The notes beneath the pieces are model-generated. The model saw nothing but the letters and a program-made list of their open reading frames with translations. It was not told the origin of the DNA and searched no databases. From contig NZ_JAPEHW010000023.1 in assembly GCF_028875915.1 (NCBI RefSeq), positions 1-46,519 of the forward strand: a DNA stretch of 46,519 nucleotides, written 5' to 3'. Shown here one piece after another: positions 1 through 9,488 of the stretch (position 1 is its first letter; each line of letters starts with the position of its first letter). The translations under genes were made by a program, and so were the position numbers. Source of the stretch: Pseudoalteromonas sp. G4. GTDB taxonomy: Bacteria; Pseudomonadota; Gammaproteobacteria; Enterobacterales; Alteromonadaceae.

Positions 1-110
1 CGTTTTAAAATTCTAAAGTAGAACAACTACATGTCGAATTATAAGCCTTGTTTATGAGCCATTTTTCTGTCGCAATAAATGACCCGCTAATTAATGCTAT
101 TGGTAAAATT

Positions 111-1280
111 TTAGATACCGTCTTCGGTAACTAAGTCCGAAATATTTAAGTCGTACCGCTGTGCTTTGGCGGTACCTTCAATACTATCGTCTGATTCAGC
201 TAAGTTAATAATGCGCACCGCCACATGGTGATTAAACTCGCCATTGTAGAACACCTTTACTCTTGGTTTGGTGAGTTGTGTTTGGTTTTCAATAACTAAA
301 GCGATTCTACCAGAGGCTAATTTTACTAAGGTGCCCGCAGGATATAGACCCACTGTTTGAATAAACTGTTGTAGTAAATCGGGGTCGAAATGGGCAGGCG
401 AACGATCCATAAGCTCTCTAAAGGCCGCTGTACTGCCGAGCGATTTAGTATGATCAAAACCAAATACCAAACTATCAAACGTAATCGCAATACTTAAAAT
501 CCGTTGTGCGGAATTTAGCTTATCTATGTCTAATTGATGAGGATAGCCTGTACCATCAAGTAATTCATTTTGCTCTGCAAGCAGGCGCAATACCTGTGGA
601 CTAGGTTGCCCACTAAGTGAGAGAAGTTTGAGCAGCTGGGCAATATGCTGTTGTTTTTGACGCTGTTCAATAACCGCTAATTTTTCATTTGGTAAACGAA
701 GCTTGTTTGGCAGCAACTGGTAACCAAGGCGCGACAGTAATCCTGCAAGTACTAAGCTTTGATTAACTTGGGGTTGATAGTTATGGCTTTGACAAAACTG
801 TGCCAAGCTCACAGCAATACGAATCAAATGGCTCGCCAGCAAGTTATTGGACATCTTGCAGCGCACTGCTAAACCTAAAACATCTTTATGTTGTTTAGTA
901 AGCGCTAATGCATCAATTGCGAGCTTTTCTAAACTAAATAAATCGATCGGCAAGTGCGCTTTGGCACGAGCAAGAGTGTCTTCCATTAGGCTGAGTGCTT
1001 TGTCTTGCCAGTGGAGTGCAGCTTCAATTTGGCTTTCAATTTTTATTTTTTTTATTGCAGTCGTTGTTTCTACTTCTTCACTTTTATTTGACCGTGCAGT
1101 ATCGACTAAAACCTCAATAACGCCTTTTTTCTTAAGCGCTTGTAATGCAAAGTAATTACGTACAATACCTGTTTGTACAATCTTTACATCACCAAGCTGT
1201 TTTGTTACTTCTTCCACAAAATCACCTACTTCCAACTTGGTAATAGGAATGCGGATTTTACCGTTTTTATCAGGAGTCAT
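111..1280 (-). CDS. Degenerate HD-GYP domain protein with N-terminal DUF3391
   Basis: 389 residues. The N-terminal part (about 1-75) resembles the DUF3391 region that precedes many HD-GYP domains, and the rest aligns along its length with the intact HD-GYP protein encoded just upstream on the same strand. The catalytic HD motif (LLHDIGK in the neighbour) is LLSRLGY here, the HHERLDGKGYP motif has become EQNELLDGTGYP, and the upstream EHS motif is also lost. Only the DGxGYP piece remains. It therefore probably cannot hydrolyse cyclic di-GMP and may act as a binding or partner protein; this is inference. The ATG at 1280 lies 6 bp after the stop of the upstream gene and has an AGAAG ribosome site, so the two genes are likely co-transcribed. 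It probably arose by tandem duplication and decay of the active site. Confidence 0.8.
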   Translation of the reverse strand: MTPDKNGKIRIPITKLEVGDFVEEVTKQLGDVKIVQTGIVRNYFALQALKKKGVIEVLVDTARSNKSEEVETTTAIKKIKIESQIEAALHWQDKALSLMEDTLARAKAHLPIDLFSLEKLAIDALALTKQHKDVLGLAVRCKMSNNLLASHLIRIAVSLAQFCQSHNYQPQVNQSLVLAGLLSRLGYQLLPNKLRLPNEKLAVIEQRQKQQHIAQLLKLLSLSGQPSPQVLRLLAEQNELLDGTGYPHQLDIDKLNSAQRILSIAITFDSLVFGFDHTKSLGSTAAFRELMDRSPAHFDPDLLQQFIQTVGLYPAGTLVKLASGRIALVIENQTQLTKPRVKVFYNGEFNHHVAVRIINLAESDDSIEGTAKAQRYDLNISDLVTEDGI

Positions 1281-1286
1281 TTCTTC

Positions 1287-2486
1287 TTAATCAAAAAAGG
1301 CATTGCGGAAAAACTTAATTAAATCAATGCCAAAATCTTCAGGTTTGATTGACGACTCCAGCTCATCGTCGGTGCGGTTGCTGGCTAAGTCTAAGTCCTG
1401 TACTTCGGTGTAGTGTTGGTGTTTTGCACTGTAAAAGACTTTTACCATTGGTTTAAGTGGTTGCTCAAAATTACTTTGTGACACAATGCCTAGCTTTTGA
1501 CTTTTGAGTTTGACTAACGTACCAACAGGGTGAATACCAATACACTGGATAAATCGTGCAACTAAGTCGCTATCAAAACAGTTAGGGCAACCGGCACGTA
1601 AAATTTTGAAGGCTTGAATAGGGTTCATATCATCTTTGTACACACGCTTAGCTGTAAGCGCGTCATATACATCGACAATTGATATCATGCGCACATATTG
1701 ATTGATTTCATCGTCTTTCAAGCCAAATGGATAGCCTTTTCCATCTAAACGTTCATGGTGAAATCCTGCCACTTGAATAGCAATGTCGCTCAAGCCTGAA
1801 TTTTCTAAAATTTCTTTACTGTAAAGCGCATGTCGTTTGATTTCATCAAATTCCTCATCAGTTAACTTTCCGGGCTTATTGAGGATTTCATCTGGGACTT
1901 TAATTTTACCAATATCATGCAATAACGCACCGGTGGCAAGCTCATGAATAATGTCTCGGTCAAATCCCATATGCTTTGCAAAAATACTCATAAGTACCGA
2001 AACATTGATTGAATGTTCAAGTAAATAAGCGTCTTTTTCTCGAATGCGCGTCATGCAGGCAAGGGCATCTTGATTGCGGAACACCGAATCAATAAAGCCG
2101 TTTGCAACTTGTTTAAAAGGCTCTACATCAATCTTGCGGCCAGCGCGAATATCATCAAATGCTTTTGATTGAAGCTGTTTTGCTTCGCTGTAAAGTTTTT
2201 TAGCTTTGTTAGCTTCGCTTGAAAAACTAGCAGTAGTTTTTGTCGGATCAAACTTTGCAGTTGGCACTGGTTTTGTTTCTGTAGTCGCTTTTTTTTCTGC
2301 GGCTAAATCGATAAATTTATCAGGATCGACTGAAACCTCTAAAATGCCAGATTGCACAAGTTTGTCGATTGCAGCTTGTGTCCTTACCCAGCCTTCGGTC
2401 TTTACTTTGACACTACCTTGTTGCTTTACAACACCTTGTACAAACATGCCTGGTACAAGCTCAGATACTAAAATGGTTTTTAACAT
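1287..2486 (-). CDS. HD-GYP domain cyclic di-GMP phosphodiesterase with DUF3391
   Basis: 399 residues from the ATG at 2486; a GTG three codons upstream is possible. The N-terminus (MLKTILVSELVPGMFVQGVV) is typical of DUF3391, and the centre carries a full HD-GYP domain: EHSINVS, LLHDIGKIKVPDEILNKPG, the conserved H of IKRH, and GFHHERLDGKGYP. All expected metal ligands are visible, so the protein should hydrolyse cyclic di-GMP in the cytoplasm and lower its level, favouring motility over biofilm growth. No membrane segment or receiver domain is seen, so the input signal is unknown. It is followed after 6 bp by the degenerate paralogue, likely in one transcript. Confidence 0.9.
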   Translation of the reverse strand: MLKTILVSELVPGMFVQGVVKQQGSVKVKTEGWVRTQAAIDKLVQSGILEVSVDPDKFIDLAAEKKATTETKPVPTAKFDPTKTTASFSSEANKAKKLYSEAKQLQSKAFDDIRAGRKIDVEPFKQVANGFIDSVFRNQDALACMTRIREKDAYLLEHSINVSVLMSIFAKHMGFDRDIIHELATGALLHDIGKIKVPDEILNKPGKLTDEEFDEIKRHALYSKEILENSGLSDIAIQVAGFHHERLDGKGYPFGLKDDEINQYVRMISIVDVYDALTAKRVYKDDMNPIQAFKILRAGCPNCFDSDLVARFIQCIGIHPVGTLVKLKSQKLGIVSQSNFEQPLKPMVKVFYSAKHQHYTEVQDLDLASNRTDDELESSIKPEDFGIDLIKFFRNAFFD

Positions 2487-2562
2487 TGGCAGCACATTAA
2501 TTATTTTTCATTACCCTTAAAACTAGCAAATAAAGTGATGAAAATTAAGTTGAATATAAAAG

Positions 2563-2594
2563 AAAAGGGCAGAAGTAAAACTTCGCCCTTTTAT
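2563..2594. terminator. Intrinsic terminator between putA and the HD-GYP pair
   Basis: Stem AAAAGGGC..GAAG with loop TAAAA and CTTCGCCCTTTT, with one bulged A. On the minus strand it is followed by a T-rich run, so it can end the putA transcript coming from the right. Confidence 0.75.
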
Positions 2595-2633
2595 TTTTGC
2601 TTAACAACCCGAATATCGGGTCAGAACTTCAAA

Positions 2634-5600
2634 TTAGTCTGCGTCGGTTAATGTCATAAGTGACGTGTTACCACCAGATGCTGTGGTATCAATGCTCACT
2701 GTCTTTTCAGTAACGAGACGGTTGATTAGCGTGTCGTAATACTGAGCACTGATTACTGGTAAAATTGCACCAGAACGTGCCGCTAGTTTTTCGTTCACTA
2801 ACGCTTTACGCTCACAACCACTGCCAATTACCGCACCTGCAACATGCGGGTGAGCAAGTGTTGCGTTTAGCTCAGATAGCTTAGCAACTTGTAGTACACC
2901 TTCTGCAACACCACATGCAATCAGCTTTTCGCGGAATGCTAACGCTTCTTCGTGGAATAAATCAGAAACAACAGTAATTACCGTATTACCTGCTGCAATT
3001 GCCGTTACGATAGAAAGTACCCAGAAGTTAAACGAGGTATCTTTATCAGCGTAACAAACAACACAACCACGTGGCTCTAGGTAAATTGTATTTGATTCAC
3101 CTGTAGGACCTGGCAGTACAGTGCCTTTTGCTAAACGTTTTTCAATACGGTCTAACTGACTTCTCGCGTCCGCAATTGTTTGTGTTAAGTCGTCAGCAAG
3201 TTTATCCATAATTTCAACTTGCGCGATTTTAGCAAGCATTTGACGACATACTGAAATACGGTCGTTTAAGCTAGTTGTTCGCCATGTTTTTTCATCACGA
3301 ATTGAGTTAACCATAAGCTGATTAACGCGTTCAACTGCGTGGTTGTCATCTGCAATTACTTCACCATCAAGATTGATATTGGTTGCTTGAACGTTTTCAG
3401 GTGCAGCATTTTCTTTTACTAGGCGTGTTAAGTAAGTTGGACCACCTGCTTTAGGACCAGTACCTGATAGGCCGCGACCACCAAATGGTTGCACACCTAC
3501 TACTGCACCGATCATATTACGGTTTACGTAAATGTTACCTGCACGAGATTGTTTCGCTAGGTACTCTGCGCGCTCTTCGATACGGGTATGAATACCCATA
3601 GTTAAACCGAAACCTGTGCTGTTTACTTGGTTGATAACATTATCAATTTCAGTACCTTTGAAGCGGATTACGTGTACGCACGGACCAAATACTTCTTTCG
3701 TTAGTACTGATAAGTCACTGATTTCATATAAGCGTGGCGCAAAGAAGAAGTGACCATCTTCATTATCTGCCGGAATTGGACATTCAAAATGAAGTGTCGC
3801 TTTATCTTTTAAGTACTCAACGTGCTCGTTAAGCGCATCAAGTGCTTTTTGATCAATTACAGGGCCAACATCTGTTGATAAGTAGGCAGGGTCACCAACA
3901 TGCAATTCTTTCATTGCACCTTTGATCATCTTAATTACTTTATCTGCGATTTCTTCTTGTACGAATAGTACACGTAGCGCAGAACAACGCTGACCTGCCG
4001 ATTGGAAACCTGAAGAAACAACATCGTCAACCACTTGCTCTGGAAGTGCAGTTGAGTCAACGATCATACAGTTTTGACCGCCTGTTTCTGCAATTAGAGG
4101 TACTTGGTCGCCGCCACGTTCTGCAAGCGTTTGTGCAATGCGCGTGCCTGTTTCAGTTGAACCTGTAAACATTACCGCTTGTACACGCTGGTCAGGAATA
4201 ATTACCTGACCAACTTTGCTACCGCGTGCAATAACAGGTTGAACTACGTTTTCTGGTAAACCAACTTCGCGCATTAAATCAATGGTACGAAGTGCAACAA
4301 GTGATGTTTGCTCTGCTGGTTTTGCAATTACTGAGTTACCTGTAGCGATAGCTGCAGCTACTTGGCCTAGGAAAATCGCAAGCGGGAAGTTCCACGGGCT
4401 GATACATAAAATCACACCACGAGGTGAGAAACGGCTATCAGCTGCAAGTTCTTCGGCGCGTGCTGCGTAGTAACGACAGAAATCTACTGCTTCACGTACT
4501 TCATCAACGCCGTCTTGTGCAACTTTACCTGCTTCTTTAATACAAAGCGCGATTAGTTCATCACGGTGACGCTCTAAAATGTCTGCAGTGCGACGTAAAA
4601 TGTCAGCGCGCTCAGCAACCGGTGTTTGTGACCAAGATTGGAAAGCGGCTTCGGCTGTATCTACTAACGCTTTCATTTCTGTTTCGTCTTGGTGACGAAT
4701 AGAACCAAGCACTTCTGCGTGATTAGCAGGGTTAATAACCGCTTCATGGCCTTCAGGCACATCCGCATGGGTCATTAGGTTTTCAGCAACCCACTTATCT
4801 AAGTTTGCCTTAAATGGTGTGATATGGTTGATGTTGGTTAAATCTAACCCTTTTGAGTTTTGACGCTCGCTACCGTATAAATCTTTTGGTAATACTATTT
4901 GCGGGTTGCGCTTGTTGCGTACGCGCTGAATTTTTTCAACTGGATCTTCAAGTAGAGACTCTACTGGTTGCGACTCATCTACAATCGCGTTTACGAACGA
5001 CGAGTTAGCACCGTTTTCAAGTAAACGACGCACTAAGTAAGCAAGTAAGTCTTCATGGTGACCAACTGGTGCATAAACACGGCATTGAACGCGATCTTCA
5101 GTTACAACTTGGTCATAAAGCGACTCACCCATACCGTGTAGACGCTGGAATTCGAAGTTAGAGTAGTTACCATCAGCCAGTTCTAAAATAGTGGCAGCAG
5201 AGTATGCGTTGTGTGTTGCGAATTGCGGGAAAATCACATCACGTGCTTTCATTAGTTTAATTGCACATGCTTTGTAAGAAACGTCAGTTGTCGCTTTACG
5301 AGTAAATACTGGGTAGTCTTCTAAGCCATCTGCTTGTGAAAGTTTTACTTCGGTATCCCAGTAAGCACCTTTTACAAGGCGAACCATCATCTTACGGTTT
5401 ACACGACGACAAAGCGCTTCTAGCCAATCAATTACAAAGATAGCGCGCTTTTGGTATGCCTGAACCGCCAGACCGAAACCAGCCCAGTTACCTAAAGCAT
5501 CATCTGAGAATACAGCTTCAATAATATCGAGTGAGATATCTAAACGGTCAGCTTCTTCCGCATCAACTGTAAAGTTAATGTCGTATTGCTTTGCTGTTAG

Positions 5601-6434
5601 CGCTAGCTCTTTTAGTTTTGGTACTAGCTCTTCCATTACACGCTCGCGGTGTGTGAACTCGTAACGTGGGTGAATAGCTGAAAGTTTTACTGAAATGCCC
5701 GGGCTCTTAATTGGACCACGGCCATTAGCTGCTTTACCAATAACATGAATTGCCATTTTGTAGCTATTGAAATAACGTTCAGCATCTTCCATGGTGCGCG
5801 CGCCTTCACCTAACATATCGTAAGAATATGCATAGCCTTTGGCTTCTTTATCTTTTGCACGCTCAACAGCTTCTTCAATGGTAGTACCCATTACAAACTG
5901 CTTACCCATGATCTTCATGGCATATTGTACTGATTTACGAATCGCTGGTTCACCAATACGACCCATAGTGCGCTTTAATAAACCAAATTGGTCTTCTTTA
6001 TTTTTGTCAGCATAGTTAACCATCTTACCGGTTAAAAGAAGACCCCAGCTTGATGCATTTACAAATAGAGAGTCGCTATTACCTAAGTGAGAGCTCCAGT
6101 CACCGTTCGCTAGTTTATCGCGAATAAGGCTATCTTGAGTTTCTTTATCTGGAACACGTAACAATGCTTCAGCAAGACACATTAACACCACGCCTTCTTC
6201 AGAAGACAATGAGTATTCGTTAAGTAATGCGTCAACACCACCTTGACCTTCTTGATCGTTACGAATATTTAATACCATTTGGCGTGCACGTTCCCATGCA
6301 CGACTACGTGCGCTTACACCCACTTCTGCAAGCGGCAGAATATGGTCAATAACTTGGTCTTCATCAATACGGTAAAAGTCACGGATCTGCTGACGGATCG
6401 GACATTTGGTAGTTAAGTCACCATTGTAAAGCAT
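2634..6434 (-). CDS. putA: Bifunctional proline dehydrogenase / delta-1-pyrroline-5-carboxylate dehydrogenase
   Basis: 1266 residues. PutA oxidises proline to glutamate in two steps, passing electrons to the membrane quinone pool and to NAD. The proline dehydrogenase barrel spans about residues 80-530 (RLVKGAYWDTE, FEFQRLHGMGE). The aldehyde dehydrogenase domain spans about 570-1040, with the general base Glu783 in AETGGQN and the catalytic Cys817 in GQRCSA. A further aldehyde-dehydrogenase-like tail of about 200 residues follows, as in long PutA types. The N-terminus starts directly with the dehydrogenase arm; the ribbon-helix-helix DNA-binding domain of E. coli PutA (1320 residues) is absent. 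It should thus be an enzyme only, with regulation left to the divergent Lrp-type gene. GAGGG lies 7 bp before the ATG. Confidence 0.96.
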   Translation of the reverse strand: MLYNGDLTTKCPIRQQIRDFYRIDEDQVIDHILPLAEVGVSARSRAWERARQMVLNIRNDQEGQGGVDALLNEYSLSSEEGVVLMCLAEALLRVPDKETQDSLIRDKLANGDWSSHLGNSDSLFVNASSWGLLLTGKMVNYADKNKEDQFGLLKRTMGRIGEPAIRKSVQYAMKIMGKQFVMGTTIEEAVERAKDKEAKGYAYSYDMLGEGARTMEDAERYFNSYKMAIHVIGKAANGRGPIKSPGISVKLSAIHPRYEFTHRERVMEELVPKLKELALTAKQYDINFTVDAEEADRLDISLDIIEAVFSDDALGNWAGFGLAVQAYQKRAIFVIDWLEALCRRVNRKMMVRLVKGAYWDTEVKLSQADGLEDYPVFTRKATTDVSYKACAIKLMKARDVIFPQFATHNAYSAATILELADGNYSNFEFQRLHGMGESLYDQVVTEDRVQCRVYAPVGHHEDLLAYLVRRLLENGANSSFVNAIVDESQPVESLLEDPVEKIQRVRNKRNPQIVLPKDLYGSERQNSKGLDLTNINHITPFKANLDKWVAENLMTHADVPEGHEAVINPANHAEVLGSIRHQDETEMKALVDTAEAAFQSWSQTPVAERADILRRTADILERHRDELIALCIKEAGKVAQDGVDEVREAVDFCRYYAARAEELAADSRFSPRGVILCISPWNFPLAIFLGQVAAAIATGNSVIAKPAEQTSLVALRTIDLMREVGLPENVVQPVIARGSKVGQVIIPDQRVQAVMFTGSTETGTRIAQTLAERGGDQVPLIAETGGQNCMIVDSTALPEQVVDDVVSSGFQSAGQRCSALRVLFVQEEIADKVIKMIKGAMKELHVGDPAYLSTDVGPVIDQKALDALNEHVEYLKDKATLHFECPIPADNEDGHFFFAPRLYEISDLSVLTKEVFGPCVHVIRFKGTEIDNVINQVNSTGFGLTMGIHTRIEERAEYLAKQSRAGNIYVNRNMIGAVVGVQPFGGRGLSGTGPKAGGPTYLTRLVKENAAPENVQATNINLDGEVIADDNHAVERVNQLMVNSIRDEKTWRTTSLNDRISVCRQMLAKIAQVEIMDKLADDLTQTIADARSQLDRIEKRLAKGTVLPGPTGESNTIYLEPRGCVVCYADKDTSFNFWVLSIVTAIAAGNTVITVVSDLFHEEALAFREKLIACGVAEGVLQVAKLSELNATLAHPHVAGAVIGSGCERKALVNEKLAARSGAILPVISAQYYDTLINRLVTEKTVSIDTTASGGNTSLMTLTDAD

Positions 6435-6497
6435 AAAGAAACCCTCAAAATAAAATAGGTTAAATTTATAAAATAGGGGCGTAGTGTAAATTCTTTT

Positions 6498-6512
6498 CAG
6501 CAGAATGTGCTG
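6498..6512. promoter_or_regulatory. Lrp-family operator-like dyad between putA and its divergent regulator
   Basis: CAGCAGAATGTGCTG is a 15-bp dyad matching 12 of 15 positions of the E. coli Lrp consensus YAGHAWATTWTDCTR, including both YAG and CTR ends. It lies about 64 bp upstream of putA and 66 bp upstream of the regulator, a natural place to control both genes. Binding is inferred. Confidence 0.5.
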
Positions 6513-6577
6513 GCGTATTTTGGCTATATCCGGTAATTTACAGGGAATTGTTCAAAAGATGCCAAATAATATTCTGT

Positions 6578-7066
6578 ATGACCACCTCTATCAAAACACG
6601 TGTGCTCGATCGAATCGATTTAGCAATTTTAGATGCTTTACAAAGAAATGGCCGAATTTCTAACGTAAATTTAGCGAAACAAGTTAATTTAAGCCCGAGC
6701 CCATGTCTTGAAAGAGTTAAAAAGCTTGAAGATGATGGCTACATTGAAGGTTATGGTGCCCGTTTAAATGCGACAAAGTTAAAACAAAATGTGGTGGCCC
6801 ACGTTGAGGTAACATTAAAAGAATCAACCGAAGCGGCATTTGATATTTTTAAACAGCATATTATGCGTATTGATCAAGTGGTGTCATGCGATATGGTTGC
6901 AGGTGGTTACGATTACCTATTAAAAATACGTGTAGGCGATATGATCGAATATCGAGAGGTGCTTGGTAAAATTGTTGATATTCCAGGAGTAGGTACCAAT
7001 CGGACTTACATGGTGATTGAACATGTTAAACAAGATAACGGGTTAGCAGTTAAAATAGACGAATAA
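6578..7066 (+). CDS. Lrp/AsnC-family regulator, probably of putA
   Basis: 162 residues from the ATG at 6578; a TTG at 6548 would add ten residues unlike the family. The N-terminal helix-turn-helix (LDRIDLAILDALQRNGRISNVNLAKQ, SPSPCLERVKKLEDDGYI) and C-terminal RAM effector domain (VSCDMVAGGYDYLLKIRVGD) are both complete. Lrp/AsnC proteins act as multimers that sense amino acids. Divergent placement next to a putA lacking its own DNA-binding domain matches the PutR arrangement of other proteobacteria, where the regulator activates putA in response to proline. No Shine-Dalgarno sequence is seen close to this ATG, so the start is less certain than the function. Confidence 0.88.
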   Translation: MTTSIKTRVLDRIDLAILDALQRNGRISNVNLAKQVNLSPSPCLERVKKLEDDGYIEGYGARLNATKLKQNVVAHVEVTLKESTEAAFDIFKQHIMRIDQVVSCDMVAGGYDYLLKIRVGDMIEYREVLGKIVDIPGVGTNRTYMVIEHVKQDNGLAVKIDE

Positions 7067-7067
7067 A

Positions 7068-7090
7068 AAAAGCGCTGATATCAGCGCTTT
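7068..7090. terminator. Bidirectional terminator after the Lrp-type gene
   Basis: AAAGCGCTGATATCAGCGCTTT is a nearly perfect hairpin, preceded by an A-run and followed by T-rich sequence. It sits between two convergent genes and can serve both. Confidence 0.8.
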
Positions 7091-7104
7091 GTTTGATTTG
7101 GCGT

Positions 7105-7749
7105 TTATGCCCAACCGTCGTAACGCTTGCGGCGTGATAATACGATGGTGATAATAATGCCTAGTAAAATCCCGATAAATGCAATGCCACCACCATAAAT
7201 CAGTAGCTGTTTTTGCTGTTTGTCAGAAGCTTGTTGTTTTTGATTACGCGAACTTTCAATTTGCGAGTTTAAGTTTTCAATTTCAGCGCTTAACTCACGG
7301 TTTTTAACTTCTAGTTCATTCGTTGATTGGCGTAATAAGGGCATATCACGCTGTGCTGAGTTTAGTTCAGCTTGTAGCTCGGACAATTGACTTTTTAATT
7401 TAGCGTTTTGTTGTGCTAAACCAGGGCGCTTGCTGATATTACGTTTATCAATCCAGCCAGTGCGACCGCGGCTGTCTTTTACTTGGCTGTAACCTGATTC
7501 TTTATTCTCATCGAGTAGTTGTAACTCAGTGCCTGCTTGCACAGAACCAAGAATACGATAATTCTTGCCCGGACCAGAGTGCATATAAACAAATAAGTTA
7601 TCTGTAATATAAGCAGTTGAAGAAGTTGATGTCTCTGAAGTTTGCACTTCAAGTACTTCGGTAGCCGGTTCGTTTTCAGATGTCGTTTCGGCTTGGATGG
7701 CTGTGCTTAAACTTGCTAATAAAAGAAACCCAGCAATCGATTTAAACAT
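7105..7749 (-). CDS. SH3-domain membrane protein of the TIGR04211/YgiM type
   Basis: 214 residues. A signal peptide (about 1-20, cut near IQA-ET) is followed by a bacterial SH3 domain (about 48-108: LFVYMHSGPGKNYRILGSVQAGTELQ and GRTGWIDKRNIS), a coiled coil (about 112-175) and a C-terminal membrane helix (about 182-205) ending in RRKRYDGWA. The layout and length match the E. coli YgiM family. The protein would be anchored in the inner membrane with its SH3 domain in the periplasm; the ligand is unknown. In E. coli ygiM lies next to ygiF, the CYTH-CHAD gene, and the same pair is seen here in divergent order. AGGA precedes the ATG by 8 bp. Confidence 0.87.
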   Translation of the reverse strand: MFKSIAGFLLLASLSTAIQAETTSENEPATEVLEVQTSETSTSSTAYITDNLFVYMHSGPGKNYRILGSVQAGTELQLLDENKESGYSQVKDSRGRTGWIDKRNISKRPGLAQQNAKLKSQLSELQAELNSAQRDMPLLRQSTNELEVKNRELSAEIENLNSQIESSRNQKQQASDKQQKQLLIYGGGIAFIGILLGIIITIVLSRRKRYDGWA

Positions 7750-7966
7750 GGGAAGATCCTGTTTTAATTGTTGTTGTCCAGTATGTAAGGCTTCATAGTA
7801 TGGATTTAGCAGTCTAATAGCAAGTCGAGAAAGGCAATTGCGCGCGATGCTTTGGTCTTCTAATAATTAAGTTGTTGTTTACAAGTGGTGACGTAAAAGG
7901 TTGCATTTAAACGCAGATTTAGTTTTACTTAGGCTTTGCTAATAAAATAGGTCAATCCTCCAGCTA

Positions 7967-9487
7967 ATGGATACTGAAATAGAGCTGAAATTTTTAGTTT
8001 CAGAACAAGTTATTTCTCAACTGCCAGCACTGATTACTCAGTTTTCAAAAAAAGTCAGTAATAAAGCTTCACGTAATTTACAAAACGCCTACTTTGACAC
8101 ACCAAGTCGAGAGCTAAGAGCGCTTGATATTGGTTTGCGTACGCGTTGTGTTGATGGTGAGTGTGAACAAACGATAAAACTAGCAGGCAAAGTGGTAGGA
8201 GGCTTTCATCAACGCCCAGAATACAATTTGCCTATTAATAGTTCGCGCCCCAATATTTCGTTATTCGACAGTGCTATTTGGCCAGCGGGTATTGAGCCAA
8301 ATGCGATTAGTGAAAATCTATTTTCAATTTTTAATACTAATTTTATTCGCCGTACTTGGTTATTGGAAACAGAATCAGGCACTGAAATAGAATTGGTATT
8401 GGATAAAGGGGATATTTCAGCTTCAGGGCAAAGTGTGCCGATTTGTGAAGTTGAAATGGAATTAATTAGCGGGGATAGAAGCGAGCTTTTTGAACTAGCA
8501 AACAAGCTAATAAGTTGCAGTGAAGTGCGTTTAGGTTTGTATAGTAAAGCCGCGCGTGGTTACCGTTTAGCAGACGATGCCCCATTAGTTGCGGATACCT
8601 TTTTAGGTTATGTGCAACTTGATGAAACAGCAACGCAAGAGCAAGCACTTGAGAAGTGTTTGCAGTATGGTATTGAGTTTGTGCAAAAACACGAACAATG
8701 TTACATCGATGCGCCTAAACTCAAAACCTTAAAACGTATTGTGGATGGGGTGAGTCTAATTCGACATAGCTTTTGGTTATTTGAAGAGGTAGCCGATAAA
8801 CAAGTTACTAAGTCATTGCGTAAAGAACTAAAGTGGTTATTGGAAACTTTTTCTTGGGTCGAGACTGCAATTCAGTTACGTATGTTTACGTCCAAAAAGC
8901 ATGCCTTTCATAAGCGTATTTCAGCGGCACCAGAGCTTGAGCAAGTTATCGATAACCTAAAGGCAGAGCAACCATCTCGTAAAAACTTAAAAGCAATATT
9001 TCACAGCCCTCGTTATAACCAGCTGATTTTGGATTTAACGCGGTTTCTGATTGAAAAGCGTTGGCGTGACGGGTGGGGGCAAGAGCAGATTGTCGCGGCC
9101 AGTAAGCCAGTTAAAGAGATTGCAGCGCAATTGTTTGAAAATGATTGGCAAGAAATGCAGCATTTATTACCTCATGATGTGGTAAGCGCTGAGAACTATA
9201 TTGAAAAACGTCAGAAATTACATCGCAATCTATTGAGTGGCTGTTGCTTAGGCCAGCTATTTGAAGGTTCGCTGCGCGATGATTTTAGAGGCCCTTGGCT
9301 TGATATAATTCATGGCATGGATGAACTTGCGACTTATGATTACTTGAAACAATTGTGTGAATCTCAGCAAGAGCCAGAGCGATTTAAAAGTATTTTACTG
9401 TGGTTAGCACAGAAAAATGATGGGTTACTTGCGGCAATGGAACACAGCCGTCTTGCAAGTCAAAAATTGGAGCCCTACTGGCAATAA
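7967..9487 (+). CDS. CYTH-CHAD protein, likely inorganic triphosphatase (YgiF-like)
   Basis: 506 residues. The CYTH domain (about 1-205) opens with the signature ExExK as EIELKFL and keeps alternating charged strands (IELVLDKGDI, CEVEMELISG) that line the triphosphate tunnel. The CHAD domain (about 215-500) is helical and rich in conserved Arg, Lys and His, as expected for binding polyphosphate. The E. coli homologue YgiF hydrolyses inorganic triphosphate. The ribosome site before the ATG is poor, so the start rests on the position of the ExExK motif. The next gene begins 1 bp after the stop codon, which suggests translational coupling. Confidence 0.88.
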   Translation: MDTEIELKFLVSEQVISQLPALITQFSKKVSNKASRNLQNAYFDTPSRELRALDIGLRTRCVDGECEQTIKLAGKVVGGFHQRPEYNLPINSSRPNISLFDSAIWPAGIEPNAISENLFSIFNTNFIRRTWLLETESGTEIELVLDKGDISASGQSVPICEVEMELISGDRSELFELANKLISCSEVRLGLYSKAARGYRLADDAPLVADTFLGYVQLDETATQEQALEKCLQYGIEFVQKHEQCYIDAPKLKTLKRIVDGVSLIRHSFWLFEEVADKQVTKSLRKELKWLLETFSWVETAIQLRMFTSKKHAFHKRISAAPELEQVIDNLKAEQPSRKNLKAIFHSPRYNQLILDLTRFLIEKRWRDGWGQEQIVAASKPVKEIAAQLFENDWQEMQHLLPHDVVSAENYIEKRQKLHRNLLSGCCLGQLFEGSLRDDFRGPWLDIIHGMDELATYDYLKQLCESQQEPERFKSILLWLAQKNDGLLAAMEHSRLASQKLEPYWQ

Positions 9488-9488
9488 T

